64,000 bases of DNA from contig NZ_JAKUMM010000007.1 of NCBI RefSeq assembly GCF_022601735.1, positions 214,532 through 278,531 on the forward strand, in the 5' to 3' direction. Of this stretch, positions 16,227-25,192 are shown one piece after another. Each line of letters starts with the position of its first letter. Positions within the stretch are counted from its first letter, which is position 1. The notes beneath the pieces are model-generated. The model was not told the origin of the DNA. It saw only the letters and a list, made by a program, of their open reading frames with translations, and did not search any database. This stretch comes from Atopomonas sediminilitoris (GTDB taxonomy: Bacteria > Pseudomonadota > Gammaproteobacteria > Pseudomonadales > Pseudomonadaceae). The position numbers were made by a program, and so were the translations under genes.

Positions 16227-17543
16227 TTAGAATACGTACTGCAGGCGAGCCTGAATCGCCTTACCGTCGTCTTCAAATTTCTCAGCCTCGTCAGTAGCCT
16301 TTAGGTTGCTAACTTCGTAGTCAACATAGTTCAAGCTGACGCGCACCGCAGGTGTTGGGAAGTAGTTAACGCCAAGCACGAACGCGTCAGCATCAAAGTC
16401 ACTTGAAGCATTCTTTACCGATACATTGCCAAGACCAACCCCGCCCTGATCAGCAATTGCTTGAGCATCAGCGTCAACAGTGCTGCTCTCATAACGGGCA
16501 AACAGTTCAACAGCACCCGCTTCACTTGGCTTATCCCACTTACCAGCGTCAGCTTTGTATTTACGTACGCCGTTAATCATGTAGGAGACTTGAGCGTGGT
16601 AGCCTGAAATATCGACATCAGTATCAGCTGTGTCACCTTCAACGCTGCGATTGAAGTATTCGGCTTGCAGACGAACCGCGCCGAACTGCGCGCCAGACTC
16701 CAACACCCACTCGCTGTCACTGTCAGTTTTTTCGACCGTAGCAAATTTGACCTTCTTATCATCATCGCTACGGATACCCATGCGAGTAGAAATTTCGGTC
16801 TCGTTGTTGTCAGCATTACTGTTGTGGTAGTTCAGCCCCAAATGGACAACATCAGTACCTTCCATGTACGGAGCAAAAGTGCCGCGCAGGGTGTACTCGT
16901 AGATATCCTTATTGCTTTCGTCTTCATTCCGGCCACCAGCGCCGTCGCCACGACGGTTTGCCAGCGTTGCCGCCAAACCGTAATTGCTGCCAGCATGCAT
17001 AGCTGTAACACCGAAATCGGTATCTTCATCACCATTTAGGAAGTCGTACATGAACGGACGCTCAATGCCGGTGATCCATGATGAGCTAGTGGTGTTTTCT
17101 AAACCATAATCCATGCCATAACGACCGATGGTGATGCCAACGCCCTCAAAGCCGTTGTAAGTAATAAATGCACGGTCAAAGTTTGCATCATCACCTGCAT
17201 CTTTGCGGTCATACGAAAAACGGAAACCGTATCCCCAATTCTTATAAGCCACACCTTCTACACCCAACTCACCACGACGAATGAAGGTATCAGTTGTGGT
17301 ACCGAACGGATCGGCGGCATTCGCGCCAGCACGCAGACCATCAAAGCTGACCGCATCCCACTGCAGCTTGCCGCCGAGCTTGAAGCTGAACTGCTTGTCG
17401 CTGGTGGCGACTTCTAAGCCGCTCTTAGTGTTGATGATGATATCCGCGCCATCGGTGGTCACGGTGCCAGCCATGGCTTGGGCGCTTACGGCCAATGCCA
17501 CAGCGCTGATTGCAAAACCTGCAAATTGCTTGCGCATAGTCAT
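16227..17543 (-). CDS. OprP/OprO-type anion (phosphate) porin
   Basis: The 438-residue outer-membrane protein has a signal peptide ('MTMRKQFAGFAISAVALAVS...AMAG') and a beta-barrel rich in alternating aromatic residues that ends in the typical C-terminal 'LQYVF'. Segments 'FKLGGKLQWDAVSFDG', 'FIRRGELGVEGV' and 'VRVSLNYVDYEV' match the OprP/OprO phosphate and polyphosphate porin family. The ATG at 17543 has AGGGGAA upstream; the earlier frame ('MHTHKCEQG') is probably untranslated leader. I could not find a convincing Pho box upstream, so phosphate control is unproven, and another anion is possible. Codon use is more AT-rich than in neighbours. Confidence 0.87.
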   Translation of the reverse strand: MTMRKQFAGFAISAVALAVSAQAMAGTVTTDGADIIINTKSGLEVATSDKQFSFKLGGKLQWDAVSFDGLRAGANAADPFGTTTDTFIRRGELGVEGVAYKNWGYGFRFSYDRKDAGDDANFDRAFITYNGFEGVGITIGRYGMDYGLENTTSSSWITGIERPFMYDFLNGDEDTDFGVTAMHAGSNYGLAATLANRRGDGAGGRNEDESNKDIYEYTLRGTFAPYMEGTDVVHLGLNYHNSNADNNETEISTRMGIRSDDDKKVKFATVEKTDSDSEWVLESGAQFGAVRLQAEYFNRSVEGDTADTDVDISGYHAQVSYMINGVRKYKADAGKWDKPSEAGAVELFARYESSTVDADAQAIADQGGVGLGNVSVKNASSDFDADAFVLGVNYFPTPAVRVSLNYVDYEVSNLKATDEAEKFEDDGKAIQARLQYVF

Positions 17544-17769
17544 GAAGGGTTCCCCTTGTTCACATTTGTGTGTGTGCAAAAAACAACGCCGGGGCAGTCC
17601 GTGCGTGTTGGGGGCAATACTGGCGAGCAGGGGTTACAGGTCGACTGCATTTATTCTTTTTTTCTATTTAAGAAATATTTTTTATTTCTTTCTGTGCTTT
17701 ACCAGTCACAGCAATGCAACATGATTTTCATCGCAATCACCTGCACCCAAGCGCCAACACGCAGGCACA
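17544..17769. other. AT-rich leader region of the porin gene
   Basis: This stretch between the porin start and the anti-sigma terminator has T-rich runs (about 17649-17700) that would be A/T-rich upstream promoter DNA for the minus-strand porin. No clear pair of CTGTCAT-like half-sites was found. Confidence 0.4.
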
Positions 17770-17806
17770 AAAAAGCCCCAACACGGTGGGGCTTGGGGCT
17801 TTTTCT
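17770..17806 (-). terminator. Terminator of the sigma/anti-sigma operon
   Basis: GCCCCA (17775-17780) pairs with TGGGGC (17787-17792). On the minus strand a run of T follows, just after the anti-sigma stop; a second GGGGC copy (17795-17799) allows an alternative plus-strand fold. Confidence 0.75.
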
Positions 17807-17816
17807 ATGGCGAGAG

Positions 17817-18047
17817 CTACTGCTTGCTGCTGCGCTCGGCCAGTTGCTTGGCCAGTTCATCCAAACGCTCATCCAAAGGCTCTGGGTACTGACGAATCAC
17901 TTGCTGGCCTAAGCGCAATTGGTGAATAAAGCGTCGGCAATGACGACACATCAGCAAGTGCATGCGCACCGACAGCTGCTGACTCAAGCTTAAGTCTTTA
18001 TCCAGATACTGGCTGGCCTGCTCGGCCAATTCGCGACAACTCAACAT
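17817..18047 (-). CDS. Anti-sigma factor-like zinc-finger protein
   Basis: The 76-residue protein has the zinc-binding anti-sigma motif: an N-terminal 'SCREL' and 'HLLMCRHCRRF' (HxxxCxxC, about residues 30-40). There is no membrane helix, so it is a soluble zf-HC2-type anti-sigma factor that would hold the adjacent ECF sigma factor and may release it on oxidation or zinc loss. Its ATG overlaps the sigma stop by seven bases, indicating coupled translation and a matched pair. The inducing signal is unknown. Confidence 0.85.
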   Translation of the reverse strand: MLSCRELAEQASQYLDKDLSLSQQLSVRMHLLMCRHCRRFIHQLRLGQQVIRQYPEPLDERLDELAKQLAERSSKQ

Positions 18048-18652
18048 TCGCCGGTCTCCTCAAAATGCTCTAGGGTGGCAAACACTTTTAGCCGCGCCCG
18101 ATGGAGTAACACCCGCACATTGGATGCAGAAACATCCAGCAAGTTACAGATTTCTTCCAACGCTAAGCCTTGGCGCTCGCGCAGCATCAAGACGGACTTC
18201 TGCACATCCGACAGACTGCCCAACGTTTTATCCAGACACTCGCGCAGCTCTTCTTGGCTCAGCAACGCCTCAGGCGTGTCTTGCTCCCAATGGCTTGGTG
18301 GGCTGGACCAATGGCCGTCATCGGCGTAGCGCTGATCCGGATTAAAGTCATGGCCACCGGGCAGGCTGTCTAACGACACCTCACGACGAATCTGTCGCAG
18401 TTTGCTTTTCGCCGTGTTGGCGGTGATGGTCAGCAGCCAAGTTTTTAAGCTGGCGCGGCCCTCAAATTTAGCCAAGTTACGAATCACCGACAGCCAAGCC
18501 TCTTGCACGATTTCATCGGCATGACTGGCCCCGACAATCGCATAGGCCACGGCCCGCATCGGGCTTTGATAGGTTTTCACGAGCTCAGTGAACGCCGGCT
18601 GCTCGCCCTTGAGTAGGCGTGCAAGCAAACGATTGTCGGCCTCGTAAGGCAT
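18041..18652 (-). CDS. ECF-type RNA polymerase sigma factor
   Basis: The 203-residue protein has sigma region 2 ('AYAIVGASHADEIVQEAWLSVIRNLAKFEGRASLKTWL', about residues 37-74; core 'DEIVQEAWL') and region 4 ('LEEICNLLDVSASNVRVLLHRARLKVF', core 'ASNVRVLLHRAR'). The linker between them is long and carries 'HWSSPPSHWEQDTPEALL'. A good AGGAG lies upstream. It forms an operon with the zinc-finger anti-sigma gene and corresponds in position to PA3285 in P. aeruginosa, next to the FabH-like gene. Its regulon is not evident from the window. Confidence 0.92.
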   Translation of the reverse strand: MPYEADNRLLARLLKGEQPAFTELVKTYQSPMRAVAYAIVGASHADEIVQEAWLSVIRNLAKFEGRASLKTWLLTITANTAKSKLRQIRREVSLDSLPGGHDFNPDQRYADDGHWSSPPSHWEQDTPEALLSQEELRECLDKTLGSLSDVQKSVLMLRERQGLALEEICNLLDVSASNVRVLLHRARLKVFATLEHFEETGEC

Positions 18653-18743
18653 AGCCGTCTCCTGTTCTTAAGCGGCCAGAGTCAAGCGCTCAGCATCGGT
18701 GATTAAACCGCCAGCGGCAAGGCTGGGCGCTCGCACGATGCCG

Positions 18744-18779
18744 ATAAGCAAACAGCGGGCTAGCCCGCTGTTTGCTTAT
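18744..18779. terminator. 36-bp perfect palindrome after the KAS III-like gene
   Basis: Bases 18744-18760 and 18763-18779 are perfectly complementary around a TA centre (GGGCTAGCCC core). It lies 21 bases after the stop of the minus-strand synthase gene and before the divergent sigma gene region ends, so it most likely stops the synthase transcript. The T-run is short, and a protein-binding role is possible. Confidence 0.6.
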
Positions 18780-18800
18780 TACCTTGATGCAGCTTAACGC

Positions 18801-19928
18801 TTAGCGTTTACGCACAATCACGCTGCCGATCGAGTAACCGGCGCCAAATGAGCAGATCACGCCCAAGCTGCCGGCGGCTAAATCTTGATGGTTTTTGTGG
18901 AAGGCTATGATCGAGCCGGCCGAGCTGGTGTTGGCGTATTCATCCAAAATCACCGGTGCTTCCGCTGCCTCAGGGTCACGACCCAGCACTTTGCGTGCAA
19001 TCAGCTGATTCATGCTCAGGTTGGCTTGATGCAACCAAAAGCGCTTCACGTCGCTGGCGGCGAGGTGATGCTCGGCCAAGTGGCCGCTGATCAGGTCCGC
19101 CGCCATCGGGCAAACATCCTTAAACACCTTGCGACCTTGCTGCACGAACAGTTTGTCCGCCGCTCCTACGCCGGTATCCGAACAACGATTCAGAAAGCCG
19201 AAATTATTGCGGATATTGTTAGAGAACGAGGTCTTTAAGCGCGAGCCAACCACATCGAACTGCTGTTCCGACGTCGCACAATCGGCGCGCTCGACCAAAA
19301 TCGCCGTCGCCGCATCACCAAAAATAAAGTGGCTGTCACGATCACAGAAATTCAGATGACTGGTGCAAATCTCTGGACTCACCACCAACACGCTACGCGC
19401 TTGGCCGAGCTGCACGCTGTTGATCGCCGCCTGCAGGCCGAAGGTGGCCGAGGAGCACGCCACGTTCATGTCATAAGCAAAGCCTTCGATGCCCAACGCC
19501 GCTTGCACTTCAATGGAGATCGCAGGATACGCCCGCTGCAAGTTTGAGCAGGCGACAATCACACCATCCACGTCCGCTGGGGTGCGACCAGCACGCGCTA
19601 ACGCATCACGCGAAGCATCCACGCCCATTTGCGCGAGAATGCACAGCTCGTCATTGCTGCGCTCAGGCAGCAGCGGACGCATCCGCTTAGGATCAAGGAT
19701 GCCTTCTTTGTTCATCACAAAGCGGCTCTTGATGCCCGAAGCCTTTTCAATGAATTCGGCACTCGACGGGGCCAATGCCGTCACCTCGCCAGCAGCAATC
19801 GCCGCGGCATTGTCAGCATTGAATTGCTCGACGTAGGTGTTGAAGGCGATGACCAGCTCTTCGTTGGAGATGCTGTGCGGCGGGGTGTAAAGGCCCGTTC
19901 CGCTAATCACTACTTGATGCACACGCAT
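18801..19928 (-). CDS. 3-oxoacyl-ACP synthase III (FabH-like, PA3286 type)
   Basis: The 375-residue protein is a thiolase-fold KAS III. The catalytic triad is visible: Cys in 'NVACSSATFG' (about residue 158), His in 'LHQANLSMNQ' and Asn in 'EYANTSSAGS'. The length and N-terminal insertion ('FNTYVEQFNADNAAAIAAGE') match the PA3286 group, which condenses medium-chain acyl-CoA with malonyl-ACP and so shunts beta-oxidation products back into fatty-acid synthesis. The neighbouring ECF sigma gene is the same as in P. aeruginosa. A role in secondary metabolism is an alternative, but no such cluster is nearby. Confidence 0.9.
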   Translation of the reverse strand: MRVHQVVISGTGLYTPPHSISNEELVIAFNTYVEQFNADNAAAIAAGEVTALAPSSAEFIEKASGIKSRFVMNKEGILDPKRMRPLLPERSNDELCILAQMGVDASRDALARAGRTPADVDGVIVACSNLQRAYPAISIEVQAALGIEGFAYDMNVACSSATFGLQAAINSVQLGQARSVLVVSPEICTSHLNFCDRDSHFIFGDAATAILVERADCATSEQQFDVVGSRLKTSFSNNIRNNFGFLNRCSDTGVGAADKLFVQQGRKVFKDVCPMAADLISGHLAEHHLAASDVKRFWLHQANLSMNQLIARKVLGRDPEAAEAPVILDEYANTSSAGSIIAFHKNHQDLAAGSLGVICSFGAGYSIGSVIVRKR

Positions 19929-19969
19929 TCCTCTTCAATCAGGTGGGCCTAAACACTAGGCCGCATTAA

Positions 19970-20956
19970 TTATTGGTCGAACCGCTGCGCCATCCAGTCA
20001 CACAACAGCGGAAAATGATCGCTGTGCGCTTGCGGGTGGGTCAGCTGGTCGTTATGCCCGTAATCGCGCGAGCAGCCGGCGCTTTTACCGAGCAAGATCA
20101 ACTGAGCATCGTGCGGGCCCAACTCACGAGCAAAGGCGCGTACGTCATCCATGCGCCCGAGCAGGCGATCCTTGCGCCCAGCAAAGTACAAACTCGCCGG
20201 CCATGCATGCTGCGCAGCCGCCGCAGCATAATCAAAACCGTCATCGTGATCGCGCCAAGGCAGGCCGCGCATCCACTGCACGCTATCCGCATGCAGGCTG
20301 GGCGGCTCATCCACCGCACCGATGCCGAGTGCTTTGGCCGGCACACGCCCTAACAGACGTGCGCTCAGCCGCCCTATTCTATCCCACAGTAAGTCAATCG
20401 CCAGCCGCTTGCCGGGGCTGCCGCTGGCAATCACCCGCTTGGCGGCAAAATGAATCAGGCCGCGCACCCGATCACGCCACTCGGGAAAACGCGCCAGCGC
20501 GCTGGCGGCCAATACACCGCCCCACGAGTGGGTAATGATAAACAGCGGCAAGTCCGGATGTTCTGCTTGCAGCTGCGCCAATAAAGCAGGCACATCTTCG
20601 CTAATGGCTTGGGTTTGGTTGTAATCCAAGCCTGGCGCTAGCGCCGGCTCGCTGCGTCCGCGCAAACGCAAATCGGGGCTATGGCACAACACGCCGCGCT
20701 CGGCCAAAAACGGCGCGAGGCCTTTGCCGGTTTGTGAATAAAAAATCCGCCCGTCTTCCACCATGCCGTGCAGCAACAGCGCTAAAGCACGCGGTTTAGC
20801 CGGCACATGCGCCTGCACAAACAAGCGCCCTCCAGCCGCCAGCGGCAGCCAGCGTTCTTCGCTGCGCCACTGGGCTAACGCGCTCGGCGCTTCGGCGGCA
20901 TCCGCAAAGTCCGGCAGGGTAATCAGCACATCATCAGGCGTGGGGGTTGCGGTCAT
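19970..20956 (-). CDS. Alpha/beta hydrolase, lysophospholipase-like
   Basis: The 328-residue protein has 'ALALLLHGMVEDGRIF' (oxyanion strand, about 57-72), the nucleophile elbow 'ITHSWGGVLAASAL' (Ser at about 146) and a C-terminal 'SRDYGHNDQLTHPQAHSDHFPLL' region (first part 'YGHNDQLTHP') that supplies the catalytic His. It fits the S33/Hydrolase_4 group. No signal peptide is visible. Substrate is unknown; an esterase or lysophospholipase role is a family guess. It sits 41 bp upstream of the KAS III-like gene on the same strand, so the two may be co-transcribed and both act on acyl lipids. Confidence 0.8.
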   Translation of the reverse strand: MTATPTPDDVLITLPDFADAAEAPSALAQWRSEERWLPLAAGGRLFVQAHVPAKPRALALLLHGMVEDGRIFYSQTGKGLAPFLAERGVLCHSPDLRLRGRSEPALAPGLDYNQTQAISEDVPALLAQLQAEHPDLPLFIITHSWGGVLAASALARFPEWRDRVRGLIHFAAKRVIASGSPGKRLAIDLLWDRIGRLSARLLGRVPAKALGIGAVDEPPSLHADSVQWMRGLPWRDHDDGFDYAAAAAQHAWPASLYFAGRKDRLLGRMDDVRAFARELGPHDAQLILLGKSAGCSRDYGHNDQLTHPQAHSDHFPLLCDWMAQRFDQ

Positions 20957-21115
20957 GGCCGTGCTTGCACAATGAGATCAGTTCTAGCGATGGTTAACCC
21001 TTGCCTGCGCAAGGTCAAGTCACGCCGCCGGTCATCGTGATGCCGCGTGCCGCGTGTCACGTTGCGCGTAAGCCGGTACAATCGCGCCCCTTTGCCCCAT
21101 ACGAAGAGATTTGCC

Positions 21116-22705
21116 GTGATCGCAACCGCTAATATCACCATGCAGTTCGGCCCAAAGCCGCTGTTCGAGAACGTTTCCGTCAAGTTCAATAACGGCAACC
21201 GCTACGGCTTGATCGGCGCTAACGGCTGCGGCAAATCCACCTTTATGAAGATTTTAGGTGGCGAGCTTGAGCCCTCCGGCGGCCAAGTCATGCTGGAGGC
21301 CAACAGCCGCTTGGGCAAGCTGCGCCAAGACCAGTTCGCCTACGAAGACTTCAGCGTGATCGATACTGTGATCATGGGCCACGACGAGCTGTGGAAAGTT
21401 AAAGCCGAACGTGACCGCATTTACTCCCTGCCAGAAATGAGCGAAGCCGACGGCATGGCCGTGGCCGAGCTGGAAGTGCAGTTTGCCGAAATGGACGGCT
21501 ACACCGCGGAATCGCGCGCCGGTGAGCTATTGCTCGGCTTGGGTATTCCGCTGGAGCAGCACTTTGGCCCGATGAGCGCCGTCGCGCCCGGCTGGAAGCT
21601 GCGTGTATTACTGGCGCAAGCGCTGTTCTCGGATCCCGATGTGTTGCTGCTGGACGAGCCCACCAACCACTTGGACATCAACACCATCCGCTGGTTGGAA
21701 AGCATCCTGATCGCGCGCAACTCGACCATGATCATCATTTCCCACGACCGCCACTTCTTAAACAGCGTGTGCACGCACATGGCCGACTTGGATTACGGCG
21801 AGCTGCGCCTGTTCCCCGGCAACTACGACGAGTACATGACCGCCGCCACCCAAGCGCGCGAACGTCTGCTGTCGGACAACGCCAAGAAGAAGGCGCAGAT
21901 TGCCGAGCTACAGACCTTCGTCAGCCGCTTCTCGGCCAACGCCTCTAAGGCCAAGCAGGCCACCAGCCGCGCCAAGCAGATCGACAAAATCCAACTGGCC
22001 GAGGTTAAGCCGTCCAGCCGTGTCAGCCCGTTTATTCGCTTCGAGCAGCACAAGAAACTGCACCGCCAAGCCGTCACGCTAGAAAACGTTAGCCAAGGCT
22101 ACGACGGCAACACCCTGTTCAAAAACTTCAGCCTACAAATTGAAGCCGGCGAGCGCGTGGCCATCATCGGCCCCAACGGCATCGGCAAAACCACCTTGCT
22201 GCGCACCTTAGTCGGCGATATGCCGCCCATGAGCGGCAGCGTGAAGTGGACCGACAGCGCCGAGATTGGCTACTTCGCGCAAGACCACGCCGACGACTTT
22301 GCCGATGACGTGACCCTGTTTGACTGGATGGGCCAGTGGACCCAAGGCGGCGAACAACTGGTGCGCGGCACCTTAGGGCGCATGCTGTTTTCTAACGACG
22401 ACATCAAAAAATCGGTCAAGGTGATTTCCGGTGGTGAGCAAGGACGCATGCTGTTCGGCAAGCTGATTCTCGGTAAAGCCAACGTCATGCTGCTGGACGA
22501 ACCGACCAACCACTTGGATATGGAGTCGATCGAGGCACTGAACTTGGCGCTGGAGAACTACCCCGGCACCTTGTTGTTTGTCAGCCACGACCGCGAGTTT
22601 GTCAGCTCGCTGGCCACGCGCATCATCGAGCTCTCCGAAGACGGCATCAAAGACTTCTCCGGCAGCTACGACGACTACCTGCGCAGCCAAGGCGTGGAGC
22701 TGTAA
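21116..22705 (+). CDS. ybiT: ABC-F family ATPase YbiT
   Basis: The 529-residue protein has two ATP-binding cassettes without membrane segments. Cassette 1 has Walker A 'GANGCGKST' (about 35-43) and '[11 protein letters not shown]' (about 178-188); cassette 2 has 'GPNGIGKTT' (about 352-360), signature 'SGGEQGRM' and '[10 protein letters not shown]' (about 461-470). Cassette 1's signature is altered ('[12 protein letters not shown]'), as in YbiT. ABC-F proteins bind the ribosomal E-site and modulate translation. I chose the GTG at 21116 (GAAGAGAT upstream), which gives the family length of about 530; the frame extends upstream without family-like residues. Confidence 0.92.
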   Translation: MIATANITMQFGPKPLFENVSVKFNNGNRYGLIGANGCGKSTFMKILGGELEPSGGQVMLEANSRLGKLRQDQFAYEDFSVIDTVIMGHDELWKVKAERDRIYSLPEMSEADGMAVAELEVQFAEMDGYTAESRAGELLLGLGIPLEQHFGPMSAVAPGWKLRVLLAQALFSDPDVLLLDEPTNHLDINTIRWLESILIARNSTMIIISHDRHFLNSVCTHMADLDYGELRLFPGNYDEYMTAATQARERLLSDNAKKKAQIAELQTFVSRFSANASKAKQATSRAKQIDKIQLAEVKPSSRVSPFIRFEQHKKLHRQAVTLENVSQGYDGNTLFKNFSLQIEAGERVAIIGPNGIGKTTLLRTLVGDMPPMSGSVKWTDSAEIGYFAQDHADDFADDVTLFDWMGQWTQGGEQLVRGTLGRMLFSNDDIKKSVKVISGGEQGRMLFGKLILGKANVMLLDEPTNHLDMESIEALNLALENYPGTLLFVSHDREFVSSLATRIIELSEDGIKDFSGSYDDYLRSQGVEL

Positions 22706-22729
22706 GCGTCCAACATCCGAAGTGGTTTA

Positions 22730-22761
22730 GCGCGTTGAGTCACACTACTGACTGAGCGCGC
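22730..22761. terminator. Imperfect hairpin after ybiT
   Basis: GCGCGTTGAGTCA (22730-22742) pairs with TGACTGAGCGCGC (22749-22761) with two mismatches, 25 bases after the ybiT stop. No T-run follows. The rest of the gap up to 22885 shows nothing else. Confidence 0.4.
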
Positions 22762-22885
22762 TGAGCCTTCGTACGCTGAGCTGCCTTGTTTCGCCCTTCC
22801 CAGCAGCCGCACGGCTGTCTTGCCTACAGCGCGTAAAACCGCACGCCTCAGCTAACTGACTTGGCGTCGCCCTTCACTTAGCGCG

Positions 22886-23833
22886 TTAAAGCGGCCAGCA
22901 AAAACCGACTTGCTGCTCAGACAGCTGCCACAGCTGTGCCGCCATGACACGGTTGTGCGCCACCGCATCTAATGGACACTCGCCGACAGGGCCGACCATT
23001 TGCGCTCGGCGCGTGGGACCGTAGTAGCCCTCAGGCTTTAAGCCTGCATGCGTGGCGCACATGACTTCGGGCCATGACCCTTTTTCGGCAGACTGAGCCA
23101 TCACCCGCGACAGCACCGCCCAGAGCGCTTTATTGAACGGGCTAGCGGTGTCTTTTAATAAGTTGGTGCGTGACGCCCCAGGGTGGCACACCAACACTTG
23201 CACGCTTTTATCCGCTGCCGACACTCGACGCTGCAATTCGTAGGCAAACATCATCTGCGCCAACTTGCTCTGTGCGTAGGCATTCCATGCGCTGTATTGA
23301 CGCTGGAAGTTGATGTCTTCGAATTGAATTCGCTTTAAGCCCATCTTGTAAGCGTTGCTGCCAACCACCACCACGCGCCCTGCCGAAGCGGCAATGCGCT
23401 CAAACAGCAAGCCGCATAACAAGAAGTGCCCCAAATGATTAACTCCCCACTGGCTTTCAAAGCCATCGCGGGTGGTTTCGTGCTTGGCCACTTGGGCAAT
23501 CGCGGCATTGCAAAGTAAGGCGTCAATCCGTGGCTGCGCCGCCAACAGTTTGGCCGCCGCGGCGCGCACGGAATCCAATGACGACAAATCCATGCTAATA
23601 AATGAAATGTCGGCAGCAGAGCCCGCTATTGGCTGTAAGCGCGCCATCACCTCAAGCGATTTTTCCTCACTGCGATTCAGCATCACCACGCGAGCGCCCT
23701 TGGACAATAACAGCCTTGCCGCCTCAAACCCCGCGCCCGCACTGGCACCGGTGATGACATAGGTTTTACCGACCAAGGAGCCCATTAGCTGGGGCGTCCA
23801 ACCGCTTGATTGACCTGCTTTGCAGCTACTCAT
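22886..23833 (-). CDS. Short-chain dehydrogenase/reductase
   Basis: The 315-residue protein has the classic SDR features: cofactor motif 'TGASAGAGFEAARLL' (TGxxxGxG, about residues 28-42), 'LLCNAAIAQ' (NNAG equivalent with Cys, about 105-113), and the catalytic 'SAWNAYAQSKLAQ' with YxxxK (about 194-206). It resembles the retinol dehydrogenase/protochlorophyllide reductase-like branch. Substrate is unknown. It is divergent from an AraC regulator, with a perfect 16-bp palindrome between them. The first 17 residues before 'MGSLVGKTYVITG' look non-family; a start at that Met is possible. Confidence 0.85.
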   Translation of the reverse strand: MSSCKAGQSSGWTPQLMGSLVGKTYVITGASAGAGFEAARLLLSKGARVVMLNRSEEKSLEVMARLQPIAGSAADISFISMDLSSLDSVRAAAAKLLAAQPRIDALLCNAAIAQVAKHETTRDGFESQWGVNHLGHFLLCGLLFERIAASAGRVVVVGSNAYKMGLKRIQFEDINFQRQYSAWNAYAQSKLAQMMFAYELQRRVSAADKSVQVLVCHPGASRTNLLKDTASPFNKALWAVLSRVMAQSAEKGSWPEVMCATHAGLKPEGYYGPTRRAQMVGPVGECPLDAVAHNRVMAAQLWQLSEQQVGFCWPL

Positions 23834-23855
23834 TGCATACTATTTCCACATTAGT

Positions 23856-23889
23856 CCAGTCAGTTAACTCGCCATATGGCGAGCCAGTC
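23856..23889. promoter_or_regulatory. Operator candidate between SDR and AraC genes
   Basis: A perfect palindrome CTCGCCATATGGCGAG (23868-23883) is flanked by a direct repeat CCAGTC (23856-23861 and 23884-23889, 28 bp apart). It sits just upstream of the SDR start in the divergent gap, where an AraC protein would be expected to bind direct repeats. Confidence 0.5.
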
Positions 23890-24001
23890 GACTTACTATG
23901 CGTCTCATAGAAAGCCAAAAATAGGCGTTTATGTCGCTAATACTTGCCTATTTGTATCGCAGCGCTAGAACCCTGCGACGCCCAAGTACTAGACTGCGGT
24001 C

Positions 24002-24895
24002 ATGAGCAAACACCTAATTAGCCAGTGGATTACAAGCAAGACGGGCACGGACGGCTTGTTCGAAACCTGCCTGCCCGGCGTACAGCTTTTTCACATCAGC
24101 GCGCCACGCCGCTGCGCACCAGCTGTTTACGAGCCGGCCGTGGTCGCGATCGTCAGTGGCACCAAAGAGGCCATCGTCGATGGCACGCGCTATCGATACG
24201 ACAACCAACAATATTTGTGTTGCAGCCTCAGCATGCCGGTGGAGGCTGGCATCCACCGCGCATCAGCGGACAACCCACTGATCGGGGTGTATATCCCCAT
24301 TAATATCCGGCTGATGACCGACTTAGTGATTGAGCTGCACAACAGCGGCGGCGACATTCCCAGCGCCAAGACTGAGCAACACTCACAGGGACTCGCCCTT
24401 GCTCACTGGGATGACGCCTTCGCCGAAGCGCTGCTGCGGCTGTTGCAATTAAATGACCGCCCCGCCGATGCCCAGGTACTGGCTGAAGGCCGATTGCGTG
24501 AGCTGTATTACGCCGTCTTGCAGGGAGAGGCCGGCCGCAGCGCCCGACAGGCGTTCGGCGTCGGCAATGCCATTTCTCGCGTGATCGCTCATGTGTCCAC
24601 GCACTTAGAGCAACCGGTCAACATCGAAGCCATGGCAGACATGGCTGGCATGAGTCGGGCGGTGTTTCATCGCAAGTTCAAACAAGCCACCCAGCTCTCG
24701 CCGATTCAATTTATTAAAGCGATGCGCCTCAACACGGCGGCCACGCAGATTGCGGCCGGCATGACCGTGAGTGCGGCGTCGCTGGCGATGGGTTATGCCA
24801 GCTCGTCACAATTTAGTCGCGAGTTCAAACGCCTTTACGGGCAATCACCTAGGCAGTGGAGTGAGGACAGCGCACTGGCGCACGCCGCCCCGTAA
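24002..24895 (+). CDS. AraC family transcriptional regulator (AraC_N type)
   Basis: The 297-residue protein has an N-terminal cupin-like ligand part ('PAVVAIVSGTKEAIVDGTRYRYDNQQYLCCSLSMPVEA', core 'YLCCSLSMPVE') typical of the AraC_N group (PF06719) and a C-terminal double helix-turn-helix: 'NIEAMADMAGMSRAVFHRKFKQATQLSPIQF' (core 'SRAVFHRKFKQAT') and 'AASLAMGYASSSQFSREFKRLYG'. Regulators of this group often control a divergent oxidoreductase gene, which is exactly the arrangement here with the SDR gene. The inducer is unknown. Confidence 0.9.
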   Translation: MSKHLISQWITSKTGTDGLFETCLPGVQLFHISAPRRCAPAVYEPAVVAIVSGTKEAIVDGTRYRYDNQQYLCCSLSMPVEAGIHRASADNPLIGVYIPINIRLMTDLVIELHNSGGDIPSAKTEQHSQGLALAHWDDAFAEALLRLLQLNDRPADAQVLAEGRLRELYYAVLQGEAGRSARQAFGVGNAISRVIAHVSTHLEQPVNIEAMADMAGMSRAVFHRKFKQATQLSPIQFIKAMRLNTAATQIAAGMTVSAASLAMGYASSSQFSREFKRLYGQSPRQWSEDSALAHAAP

Positions 24896-24898
24896 GCC

Positions 24899-25120
24899 TT
24901 AGCGCCCCGCTTTATGCAGCTGCGCCAGCATCAACCACAACGCCGGCAGCATCAGCAGCAACCCTGCGCCCACCAGCACCGGCCCCAAATACTCAATGCG
25001 TAGCGGCTCGGGCACTACATTCACCTCAGCAAACCACTCGGCCAAACCCAGCCCCACCGCGACAGTGCCGAGTAGGTCTACAAACAACCAAAACCACGGC
25101 AAACGAATACTCTGCGCCAT
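24899..25120 (-). CDS. Small two-helix membrane protein (PA4838-like position)
   Basis: The 73-residue protein has two hydrophobic helices (about residues 8-26 and 45-66) joined by a short soluble loop 'AEVNVVPEPLRIEYLG'. A protein of this size and layout lies next to speA in P. aeruginosa. Function is unknown. It ends three bases from the convergent AraC gene and follows the speA terminator on the same strand, so it probably has its own promoter. Confidence 0.75.
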   Translation of the reverse strand: MAQSIRLPWFWLFVDLLGTVAVGLGLAEWFAEVNVVPEPLRIEYLGPVLVGAGLLLMLPALWLMLAQLHKAGR

Positions 25121-25133
25121 ATTGCCTCCAGAT

Positions 25134-25163
25134 AGAAAAAACCCGCAGTGTAAGCTGCGGGCT
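25134..25163 (-). terminator. speA terminator
   Basis: CCCGCAG (25142-25148) and CTGCGGG (25155-25161) form a stem; on the minus strand six T residues follow. It lies about 30 bases after the speA stop. Confidence 0.85.
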
Positions 25164-25192
25164 TCATCGTGACACGCGGCTAAACGCGTGCG

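Noticed and set aside
17600..17760. Pho box upstream of the OprP-like porin
   Set aside because: CTGTGAC and similar fragments occur, but no two CTGTCAT-like half-sites at the right spacing were found.
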